Positions 28,146 through 37,883 of a stretch of DNA of 64,000 nt are shown piece by piece. The DNA is taken from the NCBI GenBank assembly GCA_019635775.1, contig JAHBYU010000001.1, positions 970,749-1,034,748 on the forward strand, given 5' to 3'. The notes below the pieces were generated by a model, which was given only the letters and a program-made list of their open reading frames with translations, did not search any database and was not told where the DNA came from. The translations under genes and the position numbers were made by a program. The number at the start of each line of letters is the position of its first letter. Position 1 is the stretch's first letter. Origin of the DNA: Rhizobiaceae bacterium. GTDB taxonomy: Bacteria; Pseudomonadota; Alphaproteobacteria; Rhizobiales; Rhizobiaceae.

Positions 28146-28201
28146 GAGTTCCTCCATTGTCAGCCTAGTCGCATAGCTGCGCGCCGGGATGCACGTTCGC
28201 G

Positions 28202-28290
28202 ACATCGGTTTGCCTGATTGCCCGTATACGCGCAAACGCGCGAAGGGGGTGCGTAACGAACATTGCACTTGCGTCGAAAAAGACCGATGT
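28202..28290 (-). ncRNA. Structured element upstream of fau, possible 6S-like RNA
   Basis: ACATCGGT (28202-28209) and ACCGATGT (28283-28290) are exact complements flanking ~73 nt that also contains a CGCGC/GCGCG hairpin (around 28231-28246). The position, just upstream of fau on its strand, is where ssrS lies in many proteobacteria. Against it: the divergent small gene at 28315 leaves no room for a separate promoter, and I cannot confirm the 6S consensus by eye. It may instead be an operator or leader. Confidence 0.25.
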
Positions 28291-28314
28291 TCGGCTTTGT
28301 AACCGGAGCGAAGC

Positions 28315-28443
28315 ATGCGCTACGTCATTGGAGTCGTTATCGTGACCGTGTTCCTGATATGGGATCTCGGTTATAATGACGGACGAGCCATCAACTCCAC
28401 CGTCATGGAACTCAAGCGCCTTACATCGATGGTGGGCGCGTAA
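28315..28443 (+). CDS. Single-pass membrane peptide of unknown function (42 aa)
   Basis: A 42-codon frame opens with ATG and ends with TAA. The product starts MRYVIGVVIVTVFLIWDLGY, one hydrophobic helix, and then has a short polar tail (NDGRAINSTVMELKRLTSMV) that could be an amphipathic helix. Proteins of this size and pattern are widespread in rhizobia next to various genes. The AACCGGAGCGAAGC upstream gives a plausible ribosome site. Function unknown; it may tune a membrane complex. It sits between fau (divergent) and the Dabb gene. Confidence 0.6.
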   Translation: MRYVIGVVIVTVFLIWDLGYNDGRAINSTVMELKRLTSMVGA

Positions 28444-28556
28444 ATTCGTCACGGTTGACCTTCATCCGCTACGGACCCAAGAAGGCCGGGCGCAGGTGGG
28501 TGCCTGTTGGTTCAAGCCCACATCGGCAGCAGCTTCATGGGGTTTGGAGGCTCGTA

Positions 28557-28844
28557 TTGATCAGGCACATCGTCTTCTTCAGCGTCAGGGATCGCAATGA
28601 TGTCGAGGCTGTCCGCGAAGGGCTGACGGCCCTCGGCACCATACCGCACTCGTCTCATTTCGAAGTGTCGCTGAACTCGAAGGTTGATCTGTACGACAAC
28701 GCCATAGATGTCGTCGTCTACGCCGAGTTTCCCGACGAGGCGTCGCTGGCCGCCTACAAGGCGCATCCGACCTATGCCGAGACAACCGCCAGGGTCAAAC
28801 CTTTGCGTGAGCTGCGCTTTTCGGCCGATGTCGTCACGGCCTAG
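28557..28844 (+). CDS. Dabb (stress-responsive A/B barrel) domain protein
   Basis: A 95-residue protein of the Dabb family, a dimeric ferredoxin-like alpha/beta barrel. The N terminus IRHIVFFSVRDRNDVEAVREGL and the middle VDLYDNAIDVVVYAEFPDEASLAAYKAHP are characteristic. Some members are enzymes (olivetolic acid cyclase type) but bacterial ones are mostly unassigned. The start is TTG, chosen because GGAGG lies 6 bp upstream and it gives the conserved start; the frame is open 34 codons further but without homology. Its stop overlaps that of the convergent methyltransferase gene at CTAG. Confidence 0.82.
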   Translation: MIRHIVFFSVRDRNDVEAVREGLTALGTIPHSSHFEVSLNSKVDLYDNAIDVVVYAEFPDEASLAAYKAHPTYAETTARVKPLRELRFSADVVTA

Positions 28845-29539
28845 CTGATGTCAGGGCCGGAATACAGACTGACGCCAGAGCCCAGACGGTTTGTGATCCA
28901 GCGATAGCGTTCAGGCGATCTCGGCAAAAGGAATGCGCCTTCCCATTCACCGGTGACGGGGTCTTCGCCCCGATATGCAAGCACCGGCTGATCGGGGAGA
29001 TAGGCAGCAAAACGCTTTACCACATCTCCCCCGTACACGCGCCAATGGCCGTGCTTTTCCGGTTTGGGAAAACCCCAGTCGCGCGTCACATCCTCACGAA
29101 AGGGGTCCGGAAACGCCAGATAGAGCATTCCTTCGGGCTTGGTGATCCGAAGGAGTTCGAGAAGCGCGCCGCGGTCGTTGCCGACATGCTCGATGACATG
29201 AGAACACAGAACGATATCATAGGCCGCGTCGGGCCGGTCTATCGACTGGATATCCAATCCTGAAGGTTCGCCGTAGACGGACAGTTCGTGCGATCCGAAC
29301 CATGACGGATCGACGGTCGCATCCGGGCTGAACTGGATGGCAGACCAATTCGCGAAATTCTCTGTTCCCAATTTTTCGAACATGACCCTGAAGATGCGGT
29401 GTCGTTCCAGCGACTGGCATTCAACACAACGTGGCAGGGTGCCGTTGGGCGCCATGCGCCCCTTCGGACCCGGCCCGAACATCACCCCGTTACAGATGGG
29501 GCATTTAGGATTGGCAGGTGGAATTGCGGCTGGCAGCAT
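28841..29539 (-). CDS. SAM-dependent methyltransferase with N-terminal zinc ribbon
   Basis: The 232-residue product begins with a two-CxxC zinc ribbon (CPICNGVMFGPG ... RCVECQSLERHR, residues 13-45), followed by a class I methyltransferase domain in which DIQSIDRPDAAYDIVLCSHVIEHV is motif II-like. The later YLAFPDPFREDVTRDW and HWRVYGGDVVKRF blocks match SAM methyltransferases of cell-surface sugar or lipid clusters. Substrate unknown. It stops against the Dabb gene (CTAG shared) and precedes moeA on the same strand with an 18 bp gap. That place is where lexA often stands in related genomes. Confidence 0.82.
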   Translation of the reverse strand: MLPAAIPPANPKCPICNGVMFGPGPKGRMAPNGTLPRCVECQSLERHRIFRVMFEKLGTENFANWSAIQFSPDATVDPSWFGSHELSVYGEPSGLDIQSIDRPDAAYDIVLCSHVIEHVGNDRGALLELLRITKPEGMLYLAFPDPFREDVTRDWGFPKPEKHGHWRVYGGDVVKRFAAYLPDQPVLAYRGEDPVTGEWEGAFLLPRSPERYRWITNRLGSGVSLYSGPDIS

Positions 29540-29557
29540 CGGCTTCCCAAGGCTGTT

Positions 29558-30766
29558 TTAGCGCAGCAGCATGACGCGGCACGGATCGCCCGCTCTTGCC
29601 GGCCGCGCGAATGGTTCGCGAACGATCAATCCTCCCGCTTTCGCCAGAAACCGGAGCATCGAAGAGTCCTGAATGGCAAAGGGGGTGGCGACGAGACCGT
29701 AAGGCATCTGCTCTATCGTCGCCCGAACGTAGTCCTGACGCAGATCGTTTTCATTCATCGGAGCGCCAAGCACGGCTTGCTCCAGCGGTTGCCGATACGC
29801 CCGGCCACCAAGTCGGGCCAGCAGAGGCTTGAGGAAGATGTGGCAGCAGATGAGGCTGGCGACGGGATTGCCGGGAAGACCGATGCACCGCGTCTTGCCA
29901 AGCCTGCCGAACATCAGCGGCTTTCCCGGTCGCATTGCTATCTTCCAGAAGCCGAGGTCCATGCCCGCTTCGGTCAGTGCCTTGTGCACGAGGTCATGAT
30001 CGCCGACCGAAGCGCCGCCTAGCGTCACGATGACGTCGGCGTTGGCGTCGAGCGCCCTGCCAATAGACGCGCCTATCGCGTCGACCCGGTCGGGCGCTAT
30101 GCCGAGATCGAGGACATTGGCTCCGGCCTGTCGGGCAATCGCAGATACACCGTAGCCATTGGACGCGATGATCTGGTCGGGACCGGGCGCGCTGCCGGGC
30201 GGCAGGAGTTCGTCGCCGGTCGCGATGATCGCAACGAGTGGCTTCCTGACGACGGGGAGGGCAGGGTGGTTCGCCGAGGCTGCGAGCGACAGGGCCGCGG
30301 GGTCGAGCACCCGGCCGGTTTCCAGCAGCGTTTCGCCTTCCTCGAAGTCAAGGCCGCGCTTCCTGATATGGCGGCCCGAAGCGACCGTCTCGAAGACCTC
30401 GATGGCGTCGTCTTCAAGCACACTGACGTTTTCCTGGATGGCGATGGTGTCGGCTCCTCCGGGAACCGGAGCGCCGGTGAAGATGCGCACGGCTTCGCCA
30501 GCGTTCACCGTGCCGTGAAACTGCTTTCCCGCTGCCGCAACGCCTATGACTCTGAGCCGGGATGGTACGGTCGCGACATCTGCGGCCCGAACGGCATAAC
30601 CGTCCATCGCAGACGCGTCGAAGGGGGGCTGCGTCCGCAGCGCCTTTACGGGTTTTGCAAGAGCGCGTCCTGCAGCGTCGGCAAGCGGCGCAAACTCCGT
30701 CTCGAGAGGATCGGCTCCGTCGAGCAGGCCCGCGAGCGCATCGTCAATGGGCAGCAGCCCGCTCAA
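29558..30766 (-). CDS. moeA: Molybdopterin molybdenumtransferase MoeA
   Basis: A 402-residue enzyme that inserts molybdate into adenylated molybdopterin, the last common step of Mo cofactor synthesis. Conserved blocks are [41 protein letters not shown] with the following [17 protein letters not shown] (domain III, cofactor-binding fold) and GLPGNPVAS. The start is TTG: no ATG lies in frame, and the TTG overlaps the moaC stop as TTGA, giving [12 protein letters not shown], the standard MoeA start. It is translationally coupled with moaC at the end of trpD-trpC-moaC-moeA. Confidence 0.93.
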   Translation of the reverse strand: MSGLLPIDDALAGLLDGADPLETEFAPLADAAGRALAKPVKALRTQPPFDASAMDGYAVRAADVATVPSRLRVIGVAAAGKQFHGTVNAGEAVRIFTGAPVPGGADTIAIQENVSVLEDDAIEVFETVASGRHIRKRGLDFEEGETLLETGRVLDPAALSLAASANHPALPVVRKPLVAIIATGDELLPPGSAPGPDQIIASNGYGVSAIARQAGANVLDLGIAPDRVDAIGASIGRALDANADVIVTLGGASVGDHDLVHKALTEAGMDLGFWKIAMRPGKPLMFGRLGKTRCIGLPGNPVASLICCHIFLKPLLARLGGRAYRQPLEQAVLGAPMNENDLRQDYVRATIEQMPYGLVATPFAIQDSSMLRFLAKAGGLIVREPFARPARAGDPCRVMLLR

Positions 30767-31254
30767 CCATCCGCTCCACTGGAAGCCTTGTAGTCCCCGG
30801 ACTTGCCGCCGGATTTCTCGATGACCCTTATGCCGGAAATGACCATCCCGCGATCGATTGCCTTTGCCATGTCGTAGATGGTCAGGCAGGCAACGGAGGC
30901 GGCGGTCAGCGCTTCCATTTCCACGCCGGTCTTGCCTGTGACGCGGGCGAGGGCGGTGACCCGCAGACCTGGGAGCGCCTCGTCCGGTTCGATGTCCACG
31001 GAAACCTTCGTCAGAAGCAACGGGTGGCACAGCGGAATCAGGTCTGACGTTTTCTTGGCCGCCATGATGCCGGCGATGCGCGCGGCGCCAAGCACGTCGC
31101 CCTTCTTCGCGTTGCCGTCTACGATGGTCCTGAGCGTTGCCGCAAGCATCGTGACCGTGCCCTCGGCGATCGCCACGCGCTCGGTTTCCGCTTTCGATCC
31201 GACATCCACCATGTCGGCCTTGCCGTCTTCGCCGATGTGGGTGAGCTTGCTCAA
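30763..31254 (-). CDS. moaC: Cyclic pyranopterin monophosphate synthase MoaC
   Basis: A 163-residue enzyme that converts the MoaA product to cPMP in molybdopterin synthesis. The family motifs [15 protein letters not shown], the [12 protein letters not shown] segment and [20 protein letters not shown] with catalytic Asp/Lys (MAKAIDR) are all present. The start is TTG, 2 bp past the trpC stop, with no in-frame ATG nearby. It overlaps moeA by 4 bp. MoaA and MoaD/E are not in the window. The product acts in the cytosol as a hexamer in known structures. Confidence 0.94.
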   Translation of the reverse strand: MSKLTHIGEDGKADMVDVGSKAETERVAIAEGTVTMLAATLRTIVDGNAKKGDVLGAARIAGIMAAKKTSDLIPLCHPLLLTKVSVDIEPDEALPGLRVTALARVTGKTGVEMEALTAASVACLTIYDMAKAIDRGMVISGIRVIEKSGGKSGDYKASSGADG

Positions 31255-31256
31255 CG

Positions 31257-32069
31257 TCAGGCCGTCAGCGCTGCGGGTGCGCCGGTCAGGAGCAGTCGCG
31301 TGGCGGCGGCGACGTCAGCTTGCCGCATCAGGCTTTCCCCGACCAGAAAGATGCCGATGCCGGAGCGTTCCAGCCGCTGGCAGTCGTCGTGGGTGAAGAT
31401 GCCGCTTTCTCCGACCAGCAGTCGATCGTCCGGCACAAGGCCTGCCAGCCTTTCGGAGGTATCGAGCGTCGTCTCGAAGGTACGCAGGTTGCGATTGTTT
31501 ATGCCCAGAAGGCGAGAGGAAAGCTTCAGGGCGCGCTCGGTTTCTGCCTCGTCATGGACCTCGATCAGCGAGTCCATGCCGAGTTCCGCCGCCGTCTCTT
31601 CAAGTGCCTTGGCGTCGCCGTCGCCAACGCTCGCCATGATTATGAGGATCGCATCGGCGCCCCAGGCACGTGCCTCGTACACCTGATATGGCTCGAACAT
31701 GAAATCCTTGCGCAAAGCGGGCAGATTGGTTGCTGCGCGCGCCTTTGTCAGGAATTCAGGCGCGCCCTGAAAGGAGGGCGTGTCGGTCAGGACCGAAAGG
31801 CAGGCTGCCCCGCCGTCCTGATAGGCTCTCGCAAGTGCCGGCGGGTCGAAGTCGGCACGGATCAGCCCCTTGGACGGGCTTGCCTTCTTGATCTCGGCGA
31901 TCAGGGCGAATTCCCCGGCCTTGCGCCTTGTCTCCAGCGCATTCTGGAAGCCGCGCGGCCTGTCCGCGTCACGCGCCATTGCCTTCAGCTCTGCCAGCGG
32001 CAGACGCGCCTTCGCCGCTGCGATCTCATCGCGCTTGTAGGCCTCGATCTTTGTCAGGATGTCAGCCAC
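31257..32069 (-). CDS. trpC: Indole-3-glycerol phosphate synthase
   Basis: A 270-residue TIM-barrel enzyme that closes the indole ring in tryptophan synthesis. Active-site blocks visible are [15 protein letters not shown] (catalytic Lys), [51 protein letters not shown] and [12 protein letters not shown]. It has a GTG start. The stop of trpD is 3 bp upstream and moaC starts 2 bp after its stop, so trpD, trpC, moaC and moeA form one tight operon. This trpDC-moaC-moeA arrangement is a rhizobial hallmark. Confidence 0.95.
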   Translation of the reverse strand: MADILTKIEAYKRDEIAAAKARLPLAELKAMARDADRPRGFQNALETRRKAGEFALIAEIKKASPSKGLIRADFDPPALARAYQDGGAACLSVLTDTPSFQGAPEFLTKARAATNLPALRKDFMFEPYQVYEARAWGADAILIIMASVGDGDAKALEETAAELGMDSLIEVHDEAETERALKLSSRLLGINNRNLRTFETTLDTSERLAGLVPDDRLLVGESGIFTHDDCQRLERSGIGIFLVGESLMRQADVAAATRLLLTGAPAALTA

Positions 32070-32072
32070 GGC

Positions 32073-33083
32073 TCACCTGTTCGATGCCGCGACCAGCCGG
32101 TCGAGAACCTGAGCCGCCTTGCCTTCGTCGATCGACGCCGCGGCGAGCTTGACGCCCTCGTCGAGCGATGCTGCCTTGCCGGCAACCACCAGCCCCGCGC
32201 CGGCGTTCATCAGGACGGTGTCGCGGTAGGCACCCGGCGCGCCGCCGAGCAACTGCCGCAGCGCCGAGGCGTTGTAGGCCGCGTCGCCGCCACGCAGCGC
32301 TTCACGGCCATGACGCTTGAGCCCGACACCTTCCGGCGTCAGCGTAAAGGTGCGCACATCGCCGCCGACCAGTTCAGCCACCTGCGTTTCGCCCGTCGCC
32401 GTTATCTCGTCGTAGCCGTCGCCATGCGCCACCCAGGCGTGATCGGTGCCGAGCGCTTTCAGGGTTTCGGCGACAGGAACGACCCATTCGGGCGCAAAGA
32501 CGCCAACCATCTGGCGCGTCACGCCTGCGGGATTGGAAAGCGGACCGAGCAGGTTGAAGATCGTGCGTGTTCCCAGTTCCGCGCGCGTCGGGCCGACATG
32601 GCGCATGGCGGGATGGTGCGCAGGCGCGAACATGAAGCCGACGCCGGCCTCGGCGATGCAAGAGCCGATCGCTTCGGGCGGAAGGTCGATCTTCACTCCC
32701 AGCGCCATCAGCACGTCGGCGGCGCCAGTCTGCGAGGAAAGCCCCCGGTTGCCGTGCTTTGCCACAGGAACGCCCGCGCCTGCGATCACGAAGGCGGAGG
32801 CCGTAGAAATGTTGACGCTGTGCGAGCCGTCGCCGCCCGTGCCCACGATGTCGATCGCGCCGGCGGGTGCCTTCACGCGCAGCATCTTGTCGCGCATCGT
32901 CGCCACGGCGCCCGATATCTCGTCGACGGTCTCGCCGCGCACGCGCAGCGCCATCAGGAAGCCGCCGATCTGGCCAGGCGTCGCTTCGCCGGACATGATG
33001 ATGTCGAACGCCTCGCGCGCCTCCTCGAAGGAGAGCGGCTGGCCGTTTGCCGCCTTGGCGATGTGTTCCTTCAGCGTGCCCAT
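32073..33083 (-). CDS. trpD: Anthranilate phosphoribosyltransferase
   Basis: A 336-residue enzyme that joins anthranilate and PRPP, the second step in tryptophan synthesis. The PRPP-binding motif [14 protein letters not shown] and the anthranilate/PRPP loop [17 protein letters not shown] are intact. The N-terminal helical domain ([28 protein letters not shown]) is typical. It starts with ATG (MGTLKEHI) 17 bp after the ppiD stop on the same strand and leads directly into trpC. trpE and trpG are not in the window. Confidence 0.95.
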   Translation of the reverse strand: MGTLKEHIAKAANGQPLSFEEAREAFDIIMSGEATPGQIGGFLMALRVRGETVDEISGAVATMRDKMLRVKAPAGAIDIVGTGGDGSHSVNISTASAFVIAGAGVPVAKHGNRGLSSQTGAADVLMALGVKIDLPPEAIGSCIAEAGVGFMFAPAHHPAMRHVGPTRAELGTRTIFNLLGPLSNPAGVTRQMVGVFAPEWVVPVAETLKALGTDHAWVAHGDGYDEITATGETQVAELVGGDVRTFTLTPEGVGLKRHGREALRGGDAAYNASALRQLLGGAPGAYRDTVLMNAGAGLVVAGKAASLDEGVKLAAASIDEGKAAQVLDRLVAASNR

Positions 33084-33100
33084 TGCCCCGCGCCCGCTGC

Positions 33101-34990
33101 CTAGAAAGCCAGTGCCTGCTCGATGGCAGAGCGGTTCACCGTTACGCCGTATTCGGCCTGAAGCTTGGCCACGAGCTGGTCGAGCAGGTCGTCGGCCATG
33201 CCCGACGCAAAGGATTTCTGCGCGTCCTCGGGGACGGAGTTCGCGTCAGCCCCGGCGGGCTCGAACACCTCTGTCACCTTGAACACGATCTGGGTGTCCT
33301 CGGTTGGACCGACCACCACGCCGGTGCCGCCTTCAGCCACGGCGAAGACGGCGCGCACGCCCGGCGTGCCGAAGTCCACGTCCTCGACTTCCCGCTTCAA
33401 TCCACGCTTGGTCTGCTTCTCGACGCCGAGTTCGGTCGCGAGCGTGTCCAGCTGCGCTCCGTCCTTCACGCGCTTTTCGAACTCCGCAGCCCTGGTGGCG
33501 AGCCGGCTTTCGGTTTCGGCGGCCTTCCAGTCGGCTATCACCTTGTCCTTGACCTCGTCCAGTGTTCGCTCGCGCGCCGGGATGACGTCCTCGACCTCGT
33601 GGAACACGTAACCGGTGGTGCCGACGTTGATCGGCGCGTTTTCCATGCCGGCTTCGGCCTCGAACGCGGCGGCGAGCAGGTCGGCCGACTGGGGCAGGTC
33701 CTTCACGACGGTGCCGTCGGGCCGAAGTCCGGCACGATCAATGGCATCCACCGTCTGGACCGTCAGGCCGAGTTTCGAGGCTGCCTCACGCATCGACTCT
33801 CCGGCCGCGCGGCTGTCCTCGTAGTTGTCGTGCACGTCGAGCAACACGCGGTTTGCCTCGACAAGCGCCAGGTCCTTCCTGATCTCCGGCGTGGCGTCGG
33901 CCAGCGACTTCACGACTTCGGGCGTGATCTGGGTGACGCGCACGAGAACCGGCCCGAATGCGCCGTCGATGACCTGGCTCACTTCGTTGGCCTGCAAGGC
34001 GAACGCCGCCTCGGCGACGGCAGGATCCGGGACGTTGTCCTTGGTGAAGGTGCCGAGCAGCGTGTCGGCGATGGTCTTGCCCTGTGCGGTGACGACCGAA
34101 TCAAAGGTTGAACCGGCCATGATCGAATCGACCGCAGCCTGCGCAGCGTCGCGGTCCGGGAAAACGATCTGCTCGATCGTTCGCGTTTCAGGCGTGGTGA
34201 AGCGCGCTATGTTCTTTTCGTAGTCCTCCTTCACCTGATCGTCAGTGATGGCTGCCTCATCCGTGATCGCCTCGGGAACAAGGCTGATATAGGCGATCTT
34301 GCGATATTCCGGCGCTGCGTAGCGCTGCTTGTTCTGTTCGAAATATTCCGAAGCGACCGCATCCGATGGGTCCTCGATCGGCTCGACAAGCGATTTCGAA
34401 AGCACGATGTATTCGGCGGTGCGGTCCTCGCCGCGATAGAGGGCGACCGCGCGAAGGAAGGTGTCGGGTGCCTTGAGCCCGTCAGAAACAGCCTCGACGA
34501 TCTGTTGACGGATGGCGACTTGGCCGCGATTCTGGAGATAGTCTTCCGGCCTCATCCCGATCTGGCGAAGGACATATTCGAACTGTTGCCGATCGAACCG
34601 GCCATCGGGGCCCTGGAAAGCCGGATCCGACATGGTCAGCTGCGCGAGCTTGTCCTGCGACAGGCCAAGGCCTAGCTGGCTTGCCTGCTCGTCGAGCACG
34701 GCGCCTGCCACCAGCTGCGCGAGCACCTGGTCCTCGATGCCGAAAGCACGCGCCTGCTCGCGCGTGAGGCGCGTGCCGAATTGCTGTGAAAGCACGGAAA
34801 GCTGCCGGTCGTAGGTCAGCCGATATTCGATCGGCGAGACGGTCGTGTCGCCTGCGGTGACGACCGCGTTGCCGCCAAAACCGGTTGCGATCTGGCCGGA
34901 AATTCCCCAGACGGCAAAGCTGACGACGAGAAGCACGAGGAGAAGTTTGGCTACCCAAGTGCCGGCAGCGTTTCTGAGTGCAGTCAGCAT
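33101..34990 (-). CDS. ppiD: Periplasmic chaperone PpiD / SurA N-terminal domain protein
   Basis: A 629-residue membrane-anchored periplasmic protein. A single N-terminal helix ([21 protein letters not shown]) follows a short cytosolic start, then a SurA-N-like domain (residues ~60-160) and a parvulin-type PPIase region around residues 250-370 ([19 protein letters not shown]). A further SurA-like/helical C-terminal part follows. In E. coli PpiD sits at the Sec translocon and helps proteins leaving it. The gene stands just upstream of trpD on the same strand and is divergent from tpiA (161 bp). With secG 2 kb away the region serves protein export in part. Confidence 0.9.
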   Translation of the reverse strand: MLTALRNAAGTWVAKLLLVLLVVSFAVWGISGQIATGFGGNAVVTAGDTTVSPIEYRLTYDRQLSVLSQQFGTRLTREQARAFGIEDQVLAQLVAGAVLDEQASQLGLGLSQDKLAQLTMSDPAFQGPDGRFDRQQFEYVLRQIGMRPEDYLQNRGQVAIRQQIVEAVSDGLKAPDTFLRAVALYRGEDRTAEYIVLSKSLVEPIEDPSDAVASEYFEQNKQRYAAPEYRKIAYISLVPEAITDEAAITDDQVKEDYEKNIARFTTPETRTIEQIVFPDRDAAQAAVDSIMAGSTFDSVVTAQGKTIADTLLGTFTKDNVPDPAVAEAAFALQANEVSQVIDGAFGPVLVRVTQITPEVVKSLADATPEIRKDLALVEANRVLLDVHDNYEDSRAAGESMREAASKLGLTVQTVDAIDRAGLRPDGTVVKDLPQSADLLAAAFEAEAGMENAPINVGTTGYVFHEVEDVIPARERTLDEVKDKVIADWKAAETESRLATRAAEFEKRVKDGAQLDTLATELGVEKQTKRGLKREVEDVDFGTPGVRAVFAVAEGGTGVVVGPTEDTQIVFKVTEVFEPAGADANSVPEDAQKSFASGMADDLLDQLVAKLQAEYGVTVNRSAIEQALAF

Positions 34991-35151
34991 ATAAAACCCT
35001 AAACCTGTGCGTCAGCATGGACGCTCTAAGACCTTAACGAAGCGCAATAGCGCCCTTCCAGGGCAGTGTCGATTGCTTTGTGGCCTGATTTTGATAGGGA
35101 AGCGTCCGTTGGCCGATATCGGTCAAAGGGTTTTTTCAAGGAGCGTGCGCG

Positions 35152-35916
35152 ATGACACCCGGAATTCGTCCCTTGGTGGCCGGCAACTGGAAGATGAACG
35201 GAACCGGCGCTTCACTCAACGAATTGCGGGCAATCGGTCATGGTTTCATGAGCGGGCTCGACGCCGAGACGGATGCTCTCATCTGCCCGCCGGCCACGCT
35301 GATAACGCGGGCGGTGGACGTGCTGAACAGCACCCCGGTAAAGGTCGGCGGTCAGGATTGTCATGCCAAGGAGAGCGGCCCACACACAGGCGATGTTTCC
35401 GCCGAAATGTTGAAGGATGCGGGCGCGACCCATGTCATCGTGGGCCATTCCGAACGGAGGACGGACCACGGGGAAACCGACGCTGACGTGCGGGCCAAGG
35501 CTGAAGCCGCCTGGCGTGCGGGCATCGTGGCGATCATATGCATCGGCGAGACGCGGGCGGAGCGCGAGCTGGGTTCCACGCTCGACGTGCTGACAAGGCA
35601 GATTGCAGGCTCGGTTTCTCCCTCCGCGACGTCTGCCAGCACGGTGATTGCCTATGAGCCGGTTTGGGCGATCGGGACCGGGCTTACTCCCACGGCCGAG
35701 GATGTCGCGACTGCGCATGCTCACATCCGCGCAGAGCTGAAGGACTTGCTGGGCGGCGAAGCCGCGCGAATCCGGATTCTCTACGGCGGTTCCGTGAAAC
35801 CCTCCAACGCCGTTGAACTGCTTTCGGTCAAGAACGTCGATGGCGCGCTTGTCGGGGGAGCCAGTCTAAAGGCCTCGGATTTCCTGGGCATCGCCGAAGC
35901 CTATCTTTCAATTTGA
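35152..35916 (+). CDS. tpiA: Triosephosphate isomerase
   Basis: A 254-residue TIM-barrel enzyme interconverting dihydroxyacetone phosphate and glyceraldehyde 3-phosphate. Catalytic residues are seen in NWKMNG (Lys), VGHSERR (His) and [11 protein letters not shown] (Glu), and the phosphate loop [10 protein letters not shown] is intact. A good AAGGAG site precedes the ATG. It is followed by a GC-rich hairpin and then the convergent EamA gene. Length and motifs are fully typical. Confidence 0.97.
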   Translation: MTPGIRPLVAGNWKMNGTGASLNELRAIGHGFMSGLDAETDALICPPATLITRAVDVLNSTPVKVGGQDCHAKESGPHTGDVSAEMLKDAGATHVIVGHSERRTDHGETDADVRAKAEAAWRAGIVAIICIGETRAERELGSTLDVLTRQIAGSVSPSATSASTVIAYEPVWAIGTGLTPTAEDVATAHAHIRAELKDLLGGEAARIRILYGGSVKPSNAVELLSVKNVDGALVGGASLKASDFLGIAEAYLSI

Positions 35917-35922
35917 ATAAGC

Positions 35923-35939
35923 GCGGCGCTTCGCGCCGC
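35923..35939. terminator. Terminator-like hairpin between tpiA and the EamA gene
   Basis: GCGGCGC and GCGCCGC pair around a TTC loop just after the tpiA stop. No T run follows, so it may act as an mRNA 3' barrier or a rho-aided end rather than a classical intrinsic terminator. Confidence 0.45.
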
Positions 35940-35966
35940 AGCCTTGCCCGCGCCGGGAGACGCGTG

Positions 35967-36854
35967 TCAGGCGACGATCGTCAGCCTGCGCCGGCGCTCA
36001 TCGAGCAGCACGATGGTAAGGCCGCTGGCCACGACCAGCCCGATTCCGCAAAGCGCCAGCGTGTTGGGCAGTTCGTTGAACACAAACAGGCCGGACAGAA
36101 CGGCCCAAAGCGTGAATGTATAGAAGAAGGGGGCAACCGCACTGGTCGGCCCTATGCGATAGGCCATGAAGATGAAGAAGTGGCCGAAGATCAGGAAAAA
36201 GCCGGCTCCCAGCAACAGTGTCAGGTGGCGGGGGCCAGGCATGATCCAGTCCTCGGTCAACAGGTGCATGGCGGCGGCTCCCAAGAGCACCACGATAACG
36301 GCGGACATCGCAACGATCATTCCGGGAACATGTCCTGCCACGCGCCGTCCGGCGATGTCCCGGGCAGCGCTGAACAGTGCGTTGGACAGCGCCAGCAGGG
36401 CATAGATGGAGATTCCCTCCATGGTCGGCTGCGCCACCATCAGCGCTCCCGCGAAGCCAAGGCAGATCAGAGCCATGCGTACGCCGCCGATCTTTTCACG
36501 GAAGAGTATCGAGGCGCCGAGCAGCACCAGCAATGGCGTTATCTGCCCGAGCGCCGAAGCGTCGCCGATCGGCATGTTCGCCAAGGCTACGACGTAGCAA
36601 AGTATGGCGACGAGTTCCAACAGGTTGCGGGCAAGCACGCGGCGTTCGAACAGCAATGGCATCTGCCGCTGGTAGCCGAGCATGTAGAGCATCGGCATGC
36701 CAAGCAGCAGGGCTGCGACGCCGCGCAGGAAAAGAACCTCGTAGGGCGGCAGGCCTTCAGTCGCCAGCTTCATCATCGTGTCATTGATGACGTAGGAGCA
36801 GGTGGCGGTGAGCATGAACAACGGCCCGCGGGCCGTGGCAGGTATGAAGGACAT
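35967..36854 (-). CDS. EamA/DMT-family transporter (RhaT-like)
   Basis: A 295-residue membrane protein with ten predicted helices in two EamA repeats (first repeat from LFMLTATCSYVINDTMM, second from GISIYALLALSNALF). This fold belongs to the drug/metabolite transporter superfamily, which exports amino acids, amines or other small molecules. The substrate cannot be read from sequence. The start used is the ATG at 36854; an ATG 13 codons later is an alternative. It converges on tpiA and is divergent from secG (247 bp between), where no other gene was seen. Confidence 0.87.
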   Translation of the reverse strand: MSFIPATARGPLFMLTATCSYVINDTMMKLATEGLPPYEVLFLRGVAALLLGMPMLYMLGYQRQMPLLFERRVLARNLLELVAILCYVVALANMPIGDASALGQITPLLVLLGASILFREKIGGVRMALICLGFAGALMVAQPTMEGISIYALLALSNALFSAARDIAGRRVAGHVPGMIVAMSAVIVVLLGAAAMHLLTEDWIMPGPRHLTLLLGAGFFLIFGHFFIFMAYRIGPTSAVAPFFYTFTLWAVLSGLFVFNELPNTLALCGIGLVVASGLTIVLLDERRRRLTIVA

Positions 36855-37101
36855 GGGTGCGCGGATTCGAGAGTGGCATGCGGAAAAGGATGTCGATCAG
36901 TAGAAGATTGCCGGACGTTGGCAAGCAGAAACCTTTTTGCGCTGCGATACGTCCCGGCCGCCATTGCAATATCGCTGTCTTTCCCCATATTCCGGCACGG
37001 GCTTGGAAATGCCACGAAAGCATTGTATTGAGCCGCCTTCTTTCAGGGGCAGTCCGCCTGTGGGCGGGCAGACGCCATACGTCTTTGCCGGGTGATTCTT
37101 A

Positions 37102-37653
37102 ATGGAAACCGTCATCATCGTCGTCCATCTGATGATTGTTCTTGCGCTTGTCGGCGTGGTGCTTCTGCAGCGCTCCGAGGGAGGCGGACTCGGTATTGGC
37201 GGCGGATCCGGCTTCATGACCGCGCGGGGAACGGCGAACGTTCTGACCCGCGCAACAGCCATTCTGGCTGCAGCTTTCTTTGCAACCTCGCTCGGCCTTT
37301 CGCTGATCGCACGCTATGGTGCGCAGCCGCTTGATATTCTTGACCGTCAGCCTGTCGAACAGGGACAGGGGCAGGGGGTTCTCGATCAGCTCGGCGGCGG
37401 GTCTGATATCCCGGCGCCGCCTGCGACCACGCCTCCTGCGTCCGATAATGCGGCTACCGCTCCTGCCGAGCCTGCATCGCCCGAAGCTACAACGCCGGAA
37501 GCTGGAACACCTGCGCAGCCGGCAACGCCTGAAGTCGTCGCACCTGCCCAGCCGGATGCGTCGGCCACGCAGCCCGCCGCGCCAGAAGCTCCCGCAGCCG
37601 AAGTACCCGGCAGTGCAGCTCCTTCGACGGAACCCCAGGTTCCAAACCAGTAG
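37102..37653 (+). CDS. secG: Protein translocase subunit SecG
   Basis: A 183-residue SecG, a small subunit of the SecYEG channel. Two membrane helices are seen (METVIIVVHLMIVLALVGVVLL and LTRATAILAAAFFATSLGLSLI) flanking the conserved cytosolic LQRSEGGGLGIGGGSGFM loop. After residue ~95 comes an Ala/Pro/Glu/Thr-rich disordered tail of ~85 residues; E. coli SecG is ~110 residues, so the tail is an extension common in rhizobia. It lies after tpiA in the conserved tpiA-secG-pyrG order of alphaproteobacteria, here broken by the EamA and L,D-transpeptidase genes. Confidence 0.95.
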   Translation: METVIIVVHLMIVLALVGVVLLQRSEGGGLGIGGGSGFMTARGTANVLTRATAILAAAFFATSLGLSLIARYGAQPLDILDRQPVEQGQGQGVLDQLGGGSDIPAPPATTPPASDNAATAPAEPASPEATTPEAGTPAQPATPEVVAPAQPDASATQPAAPEAPAAEVPGSAAPSTEPQVPNQ

Positions 37654-37767
37654 GCTCAGCCCGCGCCAGCCCGCTCAGGTTTGTGCGGTATCTGTGTTCC
37701 CTTGGACACACTGGCGGCAAATGCCGACGGATCACGAAGATTCGAACGCTGGCCAGGCGGCCAACTG

Positions 37768-37796
37768 CTTGAGCGGGTCATCGTTCCTGATTTATA
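37768..37796 (+). promoter_or_regulatory. Candidate sigma-70 promoter of the L,D-transpeptidase gene
   Basis: CTTGAG (37768-37773) and TTTATA (37791-37796) are 17 bp apart and fit the rhizobial housekeeping consensus. The mRNA would start near 37803, with a leader of ~80 nt that contains a 7-bp hairpin (CCCTTGG/CCAAGGG at 37812-37828). Confidence 0.4.
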
Positions 37797-37883
37797 AGGC
37801 CGTCAACTGCGCCCTTGGTAGCCAAGGGTCCAGTCCTAGCCCGCCTTGGGCCGGTTTGGGGACATCATATCGGGATTTTGACC

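Noticed and set aside
28501-28530. tRNA-like GGTTCAAGCCC motif
   Set aside because: The bases around the loop do not pair as a T stem, and there is no acceptor stem or anticodon arm.
31320-33104. 594-codon open frame on the plus strand
   Set aside because: Antisense to trpC and trpD, both of which have all catalytic motifs.
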